DNA of 64,000 nucleotides from the NCBI GenBank assembly GCA_963772265.1, contig CAVYWS010000005.1, positions 372,001-436,000 of the forward strand, given 5' to 3'. The translations under genes were made by a program, and so were the position numbers. This DNA is from Mayfieldus sp963772265. GTDB taxonomy: Bacteria; Actinomycetota; Thermoleophilia; Solirubrobacterales; 70-9. This document shows positions 19,401 through 31,446 of the stretch, in pieces. The notes below the pieces were generated by a model. The model was not told where the DNA came from, ran no database searches, and worked only from the letters and a program-made list of their open reading frames with translations. The first letter of the stretch is position 1, and each line of letters starts with the position of its first letter.

Positions 19401-21854
19401 AGGTCCCCTACTCCTGGCTGCGCGAGCATTGCGATCCCGGCCTCGGCGCCGAGGAGGTACTCGACCTGCTCGCGCTGCGGACCACCGACGTCGAGGGGGT
19501 CTCGCTGGTCGGGCCGCCGTCCCCGGAGGGCTTCGTGATCGGCAAGGTCGTCTCGGTCGAGCCGCACCCCGACGCCGACCGGCTCAGCGTCTGCCAGGTC
19601 GACACCGGCGAGGGAACGCGGACGATCGTCTGCGGCGCCCCCAACGTCGCCGCCGGCCAGACGGTCCCGGTGGCGCTGCCCGGGGCGACGATGCCGGGCG
19701 GCGAGAAGCTCGGCCAGGCCAAGCTCCGCGGCGTCGTCTCCGACGGGATGATCCTCTCCGAGGTCGAGCTCCAGATCGGCGAGGACGCGGACGGGATCGC
19801 GGTGCTCGACGACGGCGCCGCGCCCGGCAGCGCCCTCGCCGACGTCCTGCCGGTCGCAGAGCCGGTCCTGGAGCTGGAGGTCCACTCCAACCGGGTCGAC
19901 TGCTTCGGCGTCTACGGGGTCGCCCGCGAGGTTCACGCGATCACCGGGGCGCCCCTGGGGACGGCGCCGTGGGAGGGCGACGCCGAGGCCGCCGGCGACG
20001 GCGAGGCCTCCGACTTCGCCTCGGTCACGGTCGAGGTGCCCGAGCTCTGCCCCCGCTTCACCGCCCGCGTCTTCGACGAGGTGACGATCGGCCCCTCGCC
20101 GCTGTGGCTGAAGGCGAAGCTGATCGCCGCCGGCCAGCGCCCGATCAACAACGTCGTCGACATCACCAACTACGTGATGCTGCTGACCGCGCAGCCGCTG
20201 CACGCCTTCGACCTCGACGAGGTCCCCGGCGGAGCGCTGACGATCCGCACCGCGAGCCAGGGGGAGAAGATGACCACGCTCGACGGGGTCGAGCGCAGCT
20301 TCGACGACGACGCGGTGCTGGTCTGCGACCGCGACGGGCCCTCGGGAATCGCCGGGATCATGGGCGGCCAGGTCTCCGAGGTCTCCGACTCGACTACCCG
20401 GGTGCTGCTCGAGGTCGCGACCTGGAACGGGGTCAACATCCTGCGCACCTCGCGCAAGCTGGGGCTTGCGCTCGGAGGCCTCGAACCGGTTCGAGAAGCA
20501 GCTGCATCCGGAGATGGCGATTCGCGCCCAGCGCGTCGCCTCGCGGCTGCTGGTCGAGGTCTGCGGAGCGCGGCTGGTCCCCGGGACGATCGACGAGGCG
20601 GCGGAGATCCCGCCGCCGCATCGGGTCGGGCTGCGCGCCGACCGCGCCGAGGGCCTGCTCGGGATGCGGGTCGAGCCCGAGCTCTGCGAGGAGTACCTCG
20701 GCCGGCTCGGCTTCTCGGTGCAGCGCGACGGAGGCGAGCTCTCCGCCGAGGTCCCGTTCCACCGCCACTACGACGTCAGCCGCGAGGTCGACCTGATCGA
20801 GGAGGTGGGGCGGATCCACGGCTACGACGAGCATCTGCCCTCGACCCTTCCCGAGGCCGTTGGGCAGGGCGGGCGGCTGAGCCGCGAGCAGTCGCTGCGG
20901 CGCCGGGCCGAGGACGTGATGCGCGACCTCGGCTTCGACGCGATCGTCGCCCTCAGCCTCACCGACCCGGGCATGCCCAGGCGCCTGCGCCTGCCCCAGG
21001 ACGACCCGCGCAGCGAGCCGGTCAAGGTCGCCAACCCGCTCTCGCTCGACCACTCGCAGCTGCGCACGACCCTGCTCGGATCGCTGCTCGACGCCGCCCG
21101 CTACAACCTCGCCCACGGAGCCGAGCGGGTGGCCGCGTTCGAGTCCGGCCGCGCCTACCTGGCCGACGGCGAGCGCGGGCAGGGCGTCCTCGGGGGGACC
21201 TACGCCGGCGAGCGTCCATCGCCGGCCTACGAGCCGCAGCGGATCTGCGCCCTCGCCGCCGGGCCGCTCGGCCCGCCGAGCTGGCGCGGCGAGCCTGCGC
21301 CGGCCGACTTCTTCTCGCTGAAGGCGGTGCTGGAGGCGCTCTGCGCCCAGCTCGGCGCCGTTCTGGCGGTCGAGCCGGAATCGGAGCCGTTCCTGCATCC
21401 CGGCCGCGCCGCGAGGGTTCTGATCGGCGGCGCCGCGGCTGGCTGGCTCGGCGAGCTTCACCCGCTCGTCGCCCGCGAGTGGAAGCTCGAGTCCGCCGCC
21501 GGCTTCGAGATCGATCTGGCCGCGCTCGCGGCCGCGGCGTCGCTCGGCCGCGAGGGCTATGAGGACGTGACCAGCTTCCCGGCGGTGCATGAGGACCTCG
21601 CGGTGGCCTTCGACGAGGAGGTTCCCGCCGCCGACGTTCGCGCGGCGGTGCTCGAAGCAGGCGGTGAGCTGCTGCGCTCGGCGGAGGTCTTCGACCTCTA
21701 CCGGGGCGAGCAGGTGGGGGAGGGGCGCAAGAGCCTCGCCCTGCGGCTCACCTTCCGCGCGCCCGACCGCACCCTGACCGACGAGGAGGTCGCCGGGCTG
21801 CGCGAGCGGATCCGCTCGCGCCTGGCCGAGATCGGGGGGTCGCTGCGTGAGTGA
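19397..21854 (+). CDS. pheT: Phenylalanine-tRNA ligase beta subunit
   Basis: Start is ATG 19397: MKVPYSWLREHCDPGL. The domains appear in the usual order: tRNA-binding OB fold (GKVVSVEPHPDADRLSVCQVD), B3/B4 editing domain (RPINNVVDITNYVM, LGLRSEASNRFEKQLHPE), B5, the class II-like core, and the C-terminal ferredoxin-fold anticodon-binding domain. CTTG at 20465-20468 should be CTG and shifts the frame; corrected length about 818. The stop overlaps the argC start by 8 nt, so the phe and arg genes are transcriptionally joined. Confidence 0.95.
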
Positions 21855-22867
21855 GCAGCCGCTTCAGGGCGATCCTGCCGCCAGGGTCGTCGTCGCCGGG
21901 GCCTCGGGCTTCGCCGGCGCCCTCGCCGCTCAGCTGGTCTGGGGCCACCCGCGCCTCGAGCTGGTCGCCGTGACCAGCCGCTCCGACGCCGGCAGGCGCC
22001 TCGACGAGCTCTATCCCCGCTACCGGGTGGCGCTCGAGCTGACCGAGCTCGAGATGTCGCTGCTCGAGGACGTCGACGCGGCGATCGTCGCCTACCCGCA
22101 CGCCGCCTCGGCGCCGGTGGTTGCCGAGATGCGCGGGCTTGGCCTCCAGGTGGTCGACCTATCGGCCGACTTCCGGCTCCGCGACACCGAGGTCTACGAG
22201 CACTGGTACGGGCCGCACGGAGAGCCGCAGCTGCTCGCCGACGCCGCCTACGGGCTGACCGAGCTGAACCGAGAGAAGGTTCGCGAGGCCGAGCTGGTCG
22301 CCAACCCCGGCTGCTATCCGACCGCGGCGCTGCTCGCCCTCGCTCCGCTCGCCGAGCGGGGACTGATCGCCGACGTCGTGATCGACGCCAAGCAGGGGAT
22401 CTCCGGGCGCCGGCCGCGGCGGCGGCGACGAGAACCACTTCGTCAACCTGGCCGAGAACGCCTTCGCCTACAAGGTCGAGGCCCACCGCCACACGCCGGA
22501 GATCGAGCAGTCGCTGAGCGAGCTGGGCTTCTCCGAGCCGGTCACCTTCGTCCCCCACCTGATCCCGCTCGACCAGGGCGAGCTGGTCAACTGCTACGTC
22601 ACCCCGACCCGCGAGGTCGAGACCGCCGAGCTTCGCGCGCTGTACGAGCAGCGCTACGCGGAGGAGCCGTTCGTGAAGGCGACCGCGACACCGCCCGGGG
22701 TGCGCGACGTCCGCGACACCAACGAGTGCCATGTCCACGTCGCCCGCAGCGGCCCGAAGATCGTCGCGATCGCGGCGATCGACAACCTCTGGAAGGGCGC
22801 CTCGGGGCAGGCGCTGCAGAACCTCAACCTGATGCTGGGGCTGGACGAGACAGAGGGGCTGCTGTGA
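21847..22867 (+). CDS. argC: N-acetyl-gamma-glutamyl-phosphate reductase
   Basis: This is the third step of arginine synthesis, NADPH-dependent reduction of N-acetylglutamyl phosphate. It starts at GTG 21847 with VVVAGASGFAGALAAQL (Rossmann loop). The catalytic Cys is in ELVANPGCYPTAALLAL. HRHTPEIEQ and NLWKGASGQALQN are family hallmarks. One extra G near 22407 (GG read as GGG) shifts the frame in the segment after KQGISG. Corrected length is about 340. It is first in argC-argJ-argB-argD; the stop is 3 bp from the next start with overlap. Confidence 0.95.
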
Positions 22868-24021
22868 GCTTCTTCCGCTCACGCTGGGTGACCCCGCCCG
22901 ACGGGGTCGAGGAGCTCGACCCGGCCGGGCTCGCGCCCGGTTTCCGGGCCGCCGGGGTCGCCTGCGGGCTGAAGGGCGGCGGCGAGACCGACCTCGGGCT
23001 TCTGGCCTGCGACGCGGACCGCGTCGCTCGGCGGCGCTTCTGACCCGCAACGCGTCCGCCGCCGCGCCGATCCGGGTCTGCCGCGACGAGTGCCGCCTCG
23101 ACTCCCTGCGCGGCAGCGGTGATCAACTCCGGCAACGCCAACGCGGCGACCGGGGAGCAGGGCTACAGCGACGCGCTGGAGATGCGCGACGCCGCCGCCG
23201 CCGCGCTGGAGCTCGACCCGGCGCGAGGTCGCGGTTGCGGAGACCGGCGTGATCGGCGTCCCGCTCGACGTCGACGCGGTGAGGCGCGGCGTCGATGCAG
23301 CCGCCGCGGCGATGCTCGGCGCCGGCGGCGGGGAGGACTTCGCCGCCGCGATCTGCACCACCGACCGCTGGCCCAAGCGCTGCACGGTGCGGCTCGACGG
23401 GGTGACCGTCTCGGCTCAGGCGAAGGGGGCGGGGATGATGGAGCCCGGCTTCGCCACCCTGCTCTGCTTCGTGCAGACCGACGCCGAGCTCGCCGATCCC
23501 GAGCGGGCGCTGCGCGAGGCGACCGCCGGCTCGTTCGAGCGGATCACGGTCGACGGGCAGATGAGCACCAACGACATGGTGATGCTGCAGGGGACCGGGG
23601 CGGCGGCGAAGCCGCTGCCCGAGGGCCTGCTCGAGGCGGTGATGCTGCAGCTGGCGCTCGAGGTCGTCGCCGACGGCGAGGGGGCGACCCGGGTCGGCAG
23701 GGTCGAGGTCCGCGAGGCCGGCTCGGACGCCGAGGCCGAGCGGGTGGCCCGGGCGATCGCCAACTCGCCGCTGGTCAAGACGGCGCTCTTCGGCCGCGAC
23801 CCGAACTGGGGCCGGATCGCGCAGGCGGCCGGGATGGCGCTGGCGGGGGAGCAGCTTGCCGAGCTCGGGCCGGCCGAGATCGACGCCGAGGAGCTCGCCT
23901 CCGAGGAGCCCGAGGCCGACTCTGGAGTGCGGCTCGGCCGCGGCGACGCCTCGGCGCCCACCTCTACTTCAGCGACCTCACCTACGACTACGTCAAGCTC
24001 AACGCCGAGTACACGACATGA
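22863..24021 (+). CDS. argJ: Glutamate N-acetyltransferase (ornithine acetyltransferase)
   Basis: This starts at GTG 22863 (SFFRSRWVTPPDGV). ArgJ transfers acetyl from N-acetylornithine to glutamate and is made as a precursor that cleaves itself before a conserved Thr. The site is visible in GMMEPGFATLLCFVQTDA. The oxyanion and substrate motifs are MSTNDMV and SPLVKTALFGRDPNWGRI. Four frameshifts (near 23046, 23113, 23227 and 23951) interrupt it; corrected length about 386. The stop overlaps the argB ATG. Confidence 0.93.
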
Positions 24022-24869
24022 ATCAGGCCAGAACCCCAACGTCGCCCTGCTGCTCGAGGCCCTGCCGTACATCCGCGAGTTCCACGGACGCACGGTGGTG
24101 ATCAAGTACGGGGGCGCGGCGATGCGCGACCCCGAGCTGCGCGAGGCATTCGCGACCGACGTCGTGCTGCTCAAGTACGTCGGGCTGAACCCGGTGATCG
24201 TCCACGGCGGCGGCCCCGAGATCACCAGCTACATGGAGCGGCTGGGGATGGAGGTCCGCTTCCACGAGGGGCTGCGGGTCTCCGACGCCGAGACGGTCGA
24301 GGTGGCGAAGATGGTCCTGCTCGGCAAGCTCAACTCGGACATCGTGCTGCGCCTCAACCGCCACGGCCAGCCGGCGGTCGGGCTCTCGGGCGAGGACGGC
24401 TGGCTGTTCGAGGTCGGGCCGGTCGCCAACGCCGCCGAGGTCGGGTTCGTGGGCTCGATCGAGCGGGTCGACGTCGACGTCCTCAACCACATCGCCGCCG
24501 ACTACATCCCGGTCATCGCCTCGGCCGGGGCCGACCGCGACGGCAACTCCTACAACATCAACGCCGACGAGGCGGCCGGCAAGGTGGCCGCCGCCCTCGG
24601 CGCCTACAAGGCGATCTTCCTCACCGACGTCGAGGGCTGGCTCGACGACCCCGGCCGATCCCTCGACCCGGATCTCGGAGGCGACCGTGGCCGAGATATC
24701 GCAGCGGCTCGAGTCGGTGCAGGGCGGGATGCGGCCGAAGCTCGCCGCCTGCCTCGACGCGATCGGGGGCGGGACCGAGCACGCCCACATCATCGATGGC
24801 CGCAAGCCGCATTCGCTGCTGCTCGAGCTGTTCACCGACGCGGGGATCGGGACGAAGGTGACTCCATGA
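24018..24869 (+). CDS. argB: Acetylglutamate kinase
   Basis: This phosphorylates N-acetylglutamate with ATP. The Gly-rich loops are VVIKYGGAAMRD and VIVHGGGPEITSYMERLG; YNINADEAAGKVAAAL and GTEHAHIIDGRKPHSLLLELF are also typical. The start is ATG 24018, overlapping argJ; a one-base loss near 24028 puts the first codons out of frame, and one extra C near 24652 shifts it again. Corrected length about 284. It is usually feedback-inhibited by arginine; a clear N-terminal arginine-sensor helix is not evident because of the frameshift. Confidence 0.93.
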
Positions 24870-24920
24870 GGGCGGCTCTGCAAACTGCTCGGTGTCCTCG
24901 GTCGCTGCTCACGCAGTCGA

Positions 24921-26125
24921 GTGGCTCGTGGCAGCTCCTGCGATTCAACTCCGGGCCCTGACTTCGAGACGCAGCGCTACGTCATGCAGACCTACAAGCG
25001 CGCCCCGGTCGAGTTCGTGCGCGGGGAGGGAGCGAAGCTCTGGGACGCCGAGGGCAAGGAGTACCTCGACCTCGTGGCCGGGATCTCGGTCAACTCGGTG
25101 GGGCACTGCAACCCCGCGGTCGTCGAGGCGGTGCGCGAGCAGGCCGAGCGGCTGATCCACGTCTCCAACCTCTTCTACAGCGAGCCGGCGGTCCGCCTCG
25201 CCGAGCGGCTCTGCGAGTCGAGCCTCGGCGGCGCCGCCTTCTTCACCAACTCGGGCACCGAGGCCAACGAGTGCGCGATCAAGCTGGCCCGCAAGCACGC
25301 CCACGGCCGCGGCGATCTCCGAGCCGCAGATCGTCTCGCTGCGGCGCGCCTTTCACGGCCGCACGATGGGCTCGCTGGCCGCCACGCCGGCGATGGCCGC
25401 GAACCCGAGCTTCGCCCCGATGCTGCCCGGCTTTGAGTCGGTGCCGATCGACGACGCCGATGCGATGCGCGCCGCGGTCGGCGCCTCGACCGCGGCGGTG
25501 ATCGTCGAGCCGATCCTCGGGGAAGCCGGCGTCTACCCGGTCCCCGACGCGGTGCTGGCGGCGGCCCGCGAGGCCTGCGACCGCAGCGGGGCGCTGCTGA
25601 TCTGCGACGAGATCCAGTCCGGGCTCGGGCGGACCGGGTCGCTGTGGGCGTACGAGCAGACGCCGATGCGACCCGACCTGATCACCACCGCCAAGGCGCT
25701 GGGCGGCGGGCTGCCGATCGGCGCCTGCGTCTGCTCACCCGAGCTGGCCGACGTGCTCGAGCCCGGAGACCACGGGTCGACCTTCGCCGGCGGTCCGCTG
25801 GTCGCCGGCGCCGCCCTTGCGGTGCTCGACCTGGTCGACGACCCGCAGCTGCTGCGGCGGGTCCGCGAGCTCGGGCCCGAGCTTTCAGGGCGGCTGGGGG
25901 CGCTGGATGGCGTGCGCGAGGTGCGCGGCCGGGGGCTGATGATCGGGATCGGGCTCGAGCAGGGCCTCGATGCCGCCGAGCTGGCCGCCGCCCTGCTCGC
26001 CGAGGGCGTGATCGTCAACGTGCCCGAGCCGGGATCGCTGCGGCTGCTGCCGCCGCTGATGATCGCGGCCGCGGAGCTCCAGCGCGGCGCCGAGCTGATC
26101 GGCCGCGCGATCGAGGCGGGACTAG
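24921..26125 (+). CDS. argD: Acetylornithine aminotransferase
   Basis: This is a PLP-dependent class III aminotransferase. VMQTYKRAPVEFVRGEG and YLDLVAGISVNSVGHCNP open the protein. FFTNSGTEANECAIKLARK, LICDEIQSGLGRTG (PLP Asp) and TTAKALGGGLPIGA (PLP Lys) are all present. GTG 24921 is chosen as start because it reaches the conserved region without a shift; GTG 24892 and ATG 24984 are alternatives. One inserted base near 25310 and one near 26120 are corrected, giving the stop TAG 26123-26125, which overlaps the stop of the convergent glycosyltransferase in the shared CTAG. Confidence 0.92.
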
Positions 26126-27314
26126 GACTCCGGCTCGGCGGCCGGGGTGGCGGCCTGGGTCCGCTTGCGCCCGGCTCCCAGCTCGCTCCAGAGCCGCACG
26201 TAGGAGTCGGCCATCCCGCGCATCGAGTAGAAGGTGCTGATCCGCGCCCGCGCCTTGGTGCCGAGCTCGCGGCGCTTGCTCGGGGCCCATCTCGACCAGC
26301 TCCATGATCGCCTCGGCGAGCCCTTCGGGGTCGCTGACCGGCGCCGTCGCGCCGGTGTCGGAGACCAGCTCGGCCGAGTCGCCGGTGCGGGTCGCCGCGA
26401 CCGGGAGGCCGGTCGACATCGCCTCCCCGATCGCCAGCGAGAGCGCCTCGCCGGAGGAGGAGGAGACGGCGAGGTCGAAGGCGTTGAGCAGCCGGGGCAC
26501 GTCGCTCGCGGTTGCCGAGCAGCATCACCTTGTCGCCGAGCGGCTCGGTGAGCGCCTTCAGCTTCGGGTCGTCGCGTGTCACCCCGTCGCCGGCGAGCAC
26601 GAAGCGAACGTCGGGGTCCGTGCTCGACCACCTGCTTCGCGGCTGCGAGCAGGGTCGGGTGGTCCTTGATCGGGTGATTGCGCGCCAGGTGCCCGACCAC
26701 CGTCGTCGACGGCGAGAGCCCGAGCTCGCGCCGGACCTCCTCGCGGGCCTCGGGGTCGGGCCTGAAGCGCGCGGTGTCGAATCCGTTCGGGATCGTGACG
26801 ATTCGCTTGCGCCGGTAGGGCAGCCGTGAACATCGCCTCGCGCGAGCTGACCGAGCAGGCGACGATGCTCGCGGGGACGAACCAGGAGCAGAGCGCCTCG
26901 GCGCGGTGTGACGAAGATCGCCTTGGTCCCGAGCGTCTCGCGGCTGAAGTCGCGAGAGGTGCACGCCCCACGACACCCGCGCTCGCGACACCAGGCGGGT
27001 CACGAAGCCCCCGAGGACGTTGGAGTGAAGCATCCAGGTCTGCACGACCTCGGGGCTGGTCCGTCGCAGCGCCCGCCCGAGCCGGAAGACGTCGGCCGGG
27101 TTGGCGCGCCCGCTCATCCCCAGCGACTGCACCGGGACGCCCGAGGTCCTCGATCGTGGTCGACGAGGCTCCCGCGCGGTCGCAGGCAGATGACCGACTG
27201 GCGGCTGCGCCGCTGCGTGTCGAGCTGCTCCATCAGCCGCACGAGCATGTTCTCGGCGCCGCCGCCGGGGTAGAGCCCGGTGATCACGTGGGTTACTCGT
27301 GGGTTGGTGGTCAT
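26122..27314 (-). CDS. Glycosyltransferase family 4, last gene of glycan operon
   Basis: This is a GT-B fold transferase. The N-terminus is MTTNPRVTHVITGLYPGGGAENML (acceptor side) and the C-terminal half is VGHLARNHPIKDHPTLLAAA, VRFVLAGDG, LLGN-SDVPRLLNAFDLAVS and SGEALSLAIGEAMSTGLPV, with the E-x7-E sugar-nucleotide motif. About six frameshifts break the gene; corrected length is about 390. It is the last of five co-directional genes. Its ATG overlaps the upstream glycosyltransferase stop (ATGA). The sugar transferred is unknown. Confidence 0.82.
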
Positions 27315-28402
27315 GGCAGTCCGACTTCGCGGTAGACGGCGAGCGTCTCCTCAACCATCCTGCCGAAGGTGAAGCGGTCGAGCATTCTCGCCCGTGCGGC
27401 GTCTCCGAGGCGCCGCGCCCGCGCCGGGTCCGAGATCAGCTCGAGCACGGCCCCGGCCAGTGCGGCCCTCGTCGTGGGGCGGGACAAGCCGCCCGGTCAC
27501 CCCGTCCTCGATCGCCTCCCCGACCCCGCCGACGTCGGTCGCGACGATCGGCCGCCCGAGGCTCATCGCCTCGAGAATCGAATAGGGAAACGACTCCGAC
27601 CAGCCCGGCTGCACGAAGACGTCACAGGCGCCGAGCAGGCCCGCCACGTTGTCGATCGATCCGAGCAGGTGCACCGGCCCGCCGACCCCGAGGTCGGCGA
27701 TCTGCCGCTCCATCTCGTCGCGCAGGACACCGTCCCCGCGACGGCGAGGTTGGCGCTGGGAAGCCCGCGCAGCATGGCCGGCATCGCCGCGATCAGGGTC
27801 GGGACGCCCTTCGGCGGCTGCAGCTCGGCCACCGTGCCGACCAGGGGCCCGGCCTCGGCGAGGCGGGCGACCTCGGCTGAGGCGGGGACGGCGGGCAGCG
27901 GCTCGATCCCGTTGTAGACGACCCGGGTGCGCTTCGAGGGGCCGATCCTGACCGCCACCCGACGCTCGGCCTCGCAGACGCAGATCACCCGCGTCGCCAG
28001 CGGCGCCAGGGAGATCTCGATCAAGCGATACAGCGCCCGCTCCGGCCCGCGCGTGAAGTAGTTGGTGAAGGCGTAGTTGTGCGGGGTCAGCACGACCGGG
28101 GTCCGTGGGCGGGCGAAGCGCGCCAGGCGGGCGACGACGCCGCCCTGCGAGCCGTGGGCATGGACGACGTGCGGGCGGTAGCGGCGGTAGATCGCCCCGA
28201 GGCGGGCGATCGCGATCGGGTGGCGGATCGGGTGCGGGTAGCGGGGGATCTCGAGGCGGAAGACGCGCGGCGCATGATCGCCGCGCGGCTGATCATGCGG
28301 GCCGACCAGCGCGCACTCATAGCCGCGGCTGCCGAGCTCACGGCAGAGCCGCAGGGCATGGCCGAAGGCGCCGCCCTTGCTCGGGCGAACGACCATCAGC
28401 AC
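27311..28402 (-). CDS. Glycosyltransferase family 4
   Basis: The start is GTG 28402 (LMVVRPSKGGAFGHALRLCREL). The GT4 landmarks are VVHAHGSQGG, VVYNGIEPLP, VGTVAELQPPKGVPTLI and SFPYSILEAMSLGRPIVATDVGG with the E-x7-E motif. Frameshifts occur near 27480 and 27725; after correction the C-terminus reads RMLDRFTFGRMVEETLAVYREVGLP and stops at 27311, overlapping the next gene by 4 nt. The length is about 364. Two adjacent GT4 genes after a flippase fit assembly of a repeat unit on undecaprenyl phosphate. Confidence 0.85.
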
Positions 28403-28477
28403 CCGCCCGCGCGAGCCGCCGTCCCCGGGCGCCGGCGGTCGGGGGCGGAGCCGGCTCTCGTACCGCCGTCGCCGGCA

Positions 28478-30046
28478 CTACGCCTCCGGGGCGGCGTCGG
28501 GCCCGCCGCGGCCGAGCCGGGCGAGGATCATCGCCCGGGCGGCCCGCAGCTCGTCGGGCTTCAGCTCGCGAAGCAGGACGCAGGACGAGGAGGTAGGCGA
28601 TCGGCGCCACCACCGCGGCCGGCCAGCGCCGCCAGCGGGTTGAGGTGCTCGGTCCCGGCGGCGAACAGGACCAGGGCGGCGACCCCGGCCGCGGCCAGGC
28701 CTCGCAGCGCGGTTGGGATCAGGCTGGCGAAGTGGACGTTCATCTCGCGCTGGAAAATTCGCACATGCCCGGCGACGTAGACGACCAGGGCGACGCCGGT
28801 CCCGACCGCACCCGCGGTGACTCCCATCTTCGGCACCAGGATGATGTCGATCACGACGTTGATCAGCAGCGCGCCGATCGCCAGCGGCACCCGGCTGCGG
28901 GCGGCGCCGAGGAAGTTGGCTCCGACCGCCAGCACCTCGCCGATCCCGAACAGGACCACCGACGGCGCCAGCGCCGCCACCACCGAGGGCGCGCTCTCAG
29001 TAGGCGCCGCCGAGCAGGACCCCGACGATCGGCTTCGCCCAGACCAGCGTGGCGGCGGCGAGCAGCAGATAGAAGAGCAGCGCGTAGCGGAAGGCCTGCA
29101 TGAACAGGGTCGGCGTCGGCCTCGGTGCGCCGCCCCGGCGCGAGCCGCGGGGCGAACCCGGCCGCGACGGCGATCCCGAAGTACTGCATGAAGGTGGTGA
29201 TGCGGTCGGCGGCGTCGAAGTTCCCGGCCGCGGCGGGGCCGAGCATCGCACCGATGATCAGCACGTCGACCCGGCCGAAGATCGCGATTGCCGTGTTGAC
29301 CAGGACCAGCACCGCGCCGTAGCCGGCGATCGGGCGAGCCGGGAAGCCACGCTCCCGCGCTGCGCGGATGGCGCCGCCAGCCGACAACCCGCGTCGCCAG
29401 GAAGACGGCGAACAGGCCCGCCACCCCGAAGCCGATCGCCTTGCCGGCGATTGCGCCGGCGGCGCCGCCGCCGGCGAGGACCAGGGTGATGCCGCCCGCG
29501 GTCTCGAAGACGCTCTCGACGATCTGGTAGCGCAGGTTGAGCGAGACTCGGCCCAGGGCGGTGAACCAGGCGAGGAACAGGCCGCCGATCCCCTGGGCGG
29601 CTACCGCGAGCGCGACCAGCCGCAGCGGCAGGGTCAGGTCGTCGGTGCCGTAGGCGTCGGCGATCAGCGGCGCGAAGAGGACCAGGCCGATCACCATCAC
29701 CGCCGCGGCGATCAGCTTCAGGCCCAGCGCCGTGCGCAGGACCGCCGCCACATGGACCCGGTCGTTGGGGGCGTCGGCGGCGAAGCGGGCGGCCGCGGTC
29801 GGGATCCCGAAGTCGGAGAGCAGCAGCAGGATCACGCCGACGCTCGCCGCCAGGGCGACGATGCCGTAGTCGCGTTGGCCCGAGCTTGCGGACCAGGAAC
29901 AGCGTCAGGCCCATCGCGAAGACGGCGCTGAGCATCTGGCTGGCGAGCGAGAAGAACGTGTTGCGCGTCGGGCCGTGGCCGGTCGCCAGCTCTTCGTGGG
30001 ACTCGCTCAGCGCTTCGGGTGCTTGTCGGCCGGCCTCGGATTCCAC
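28478..30046 (-). CDS. Polysaccharide flippase, Wzx/MOP family
   Basis: The start is GTG 30046. A charged N-terminus leads to FFSLASQMLSAVFAMGLTLFLVRKLGP and then about twelve to fourteen hydrophobic segments, such as ALGLKLIAAAVMVIGLVLFAP, FFTALGR-like loops and INVVIDIILVPKMGVTAGAVGTG, the typical pattern of Wzx-type lipid-linked oligosaccharide flippases. Frameshifts occur near 29880, 29370, 29125, 29000 and 28580; after correction the C-terminus is LRELKPDELRAARAMILARLGRGG and the stop is at 28478. The length is about 520. It sits between polymerase and glycosyltransferases, as expected for a Wzx/Wzy system. Confidence 0.82.
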
Positions 30047-30062
30047 ACGCGGTGGGGCGGAG

Positions 30063-31445
30063 CTAAGCGGGGCGGTCGGACTGCATCCGCTTCGCCATCG
30101 CCAGCAGCGCCGGGCCGAGGCCCACCATCACCCACAGCGGCCGCGAGTACTCGTCGGAGAGGAAAACGTAGGCCGAGAGCAGGCCGATCATCGCCACCGA
30201 GACCGAGGTGGTCAGCGCCTGAAGCTGCGTTTTTCGCAGCTCCCTGAAGCGGCTGATCGCCGAGATCGAGCAGCCGAGGCCGAACAGGATCAGGGTCCCG
30301 AACATCGCTGCCCCGGGTATCCCGAGCTCGGCCAGGACCTCGAGGTAGGTGTTGTGCGCGACCTGCGGGGTGTCGGCGATGAACTCGTCGTTGGGAAGCG
30401 AGCCCGGCCGCAGCAGGTAGTGGATCGAGGAGACCTCGAAGTTGCCGGCGCCGACCCCGGTGACCGGATTCGCGCTCACCATCCTGCCGCCGACCGTCCA
30501 GATGTCGATCCGGCCGCTGCCGCCGCCCTGCTCGGGATGCAGGATGCGGTCCTTGTTCTCCTGCGGGGCGGCGGCGAAGACGTAGCCGATGCCCAGCAGA
30601 GCAACCGTGAGCACGATCAGGGTCAGCGCCAGCCGCCGCCCACGGGTCAGGGCGATCGCCGCGACCAGCATCGCCGCCAGCGCCAGCAGTCCGCCGCGCG
30701 AGGCGGTCGGGAAGATCGCAATCAGGCAGAGCAAGCCGGCTCCCATCGCGGCTCCGCGGGTGATCGGCGTCCTCGCGATCGCGATCAGGCCGCCGCTGAG
30801 GGCGACCCCGACCACCATCACCGCGGCGAAGTAGTTGGGGTCGCCGAGGGTGCCGGTGAAGCGGTCCTGCAGGCCGGGATCCGAGGAGGGCGGGCTGAGG
30901 AAGCCGTAGGCGGCCGAGATCGCCGCGCCGACGACGATCGCGCTGAAGATCAGCACGAGGTCGCGCTGGCGCTGAACCGCGGTGAAGGCGATCATGACGA
31001 GCAGCGCCCGAGCCCGTAACCGAGCACCGATCGGAGCACCTCGCGCCCGCTCTCGGCCCAGAGGAAGCTGAGCGCAGCCCAGCTGACGAACAGCACCATC
31101 AGCAGCGTGATCGCCGGGTGCACTGCGGCAAAGGCCCTCTCCTCGCTGTCCTCGCGGGCGACCACCGCCAGCCAGGAGAGGATCAGCGGCACCGACATCG
31201 CCAGCCGCACCGCGTCCTGGGCGCTCTGGCTGCCGAACAGCGGGCTGGCGGCGACGAACCCGAGCAGCAGGAACAGCGCCAGCGCGATCGTCAGGTCGGC
31301 CAGCGCCACCAGCAGGAAGGCGATCGCCAGCGCGCCGGCGATCGCGAGGCGGCCGTCGATCCCGGCGAGAAGCGCCCATCAGCACCGCGAGGATCCCGGC
31401 GCTGCCGAGCAGCCAGGCCTCGGTGCGTACCGGCCGCAGTGTCAC
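30063..31445 (-). CDS. O-antigen ligase/Wzy-like membrane polymerase
   Basis: This is a polytopic membrane protein of about 460 residues with a start GTG 31445, one base after the Wzz/Wzc stop. Its C-terminal periplasmic loop carries GRIDIWTVGGRMVSANPVTGVGAGNF and then QVAHNTYLEVLAELGIPG, the signature of Wzy_C/O-antigen ligase proteins. Two compensating one-base shifts near 31375 and 31005 hide the middle section, which reads ALADLTIALALFLLLGFVAASPLFGSQ when corrected. It polymerises repeat units or transfers a glycan onto an acceptor outside the membrane. Confidence 0.85.
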   Translation of the reverse strand: MTLRPVRTEAWLLGSAGILAVLMGASRRDRRPPRDRRRAGDRLPAGGAGRPDDRAGAVPAARVRRRQPAVRQPERPGRGAAGDVGAADPLLAGGGRPRGQRGEGLCRSAPGDHAADGAVRQLGCAQLPLGRERARGAPIGARLRARALLVMIAFTAVQRQRDLVLIFSAIVVGAAISAAYGFLSPPSSDPGLQDRFTGTLGDPNYFAAVMVVGVALSGGLIAIARTPITRGAAMGAGLLCLIAIFPTASRGGLLALAAMLVAAIALTRGRRLALTLIVLTVALLGIGYVFAAAPQENKDRILHPEQGGGSGRIDIWTVGGRMVSANPVTGVGAGNFEVSSIHYLLRPGSLPNDEFIADTPQVAHNTYLEVLAELGIPGAAMFGTLILFGLGCSISAISRFRELRKTQLQALTTSVSVAMIGLLSAYVFLSDEYSRPLWVMVGLGPALLAMAKRMQSDRPA

Positions 31446-31446
31446 G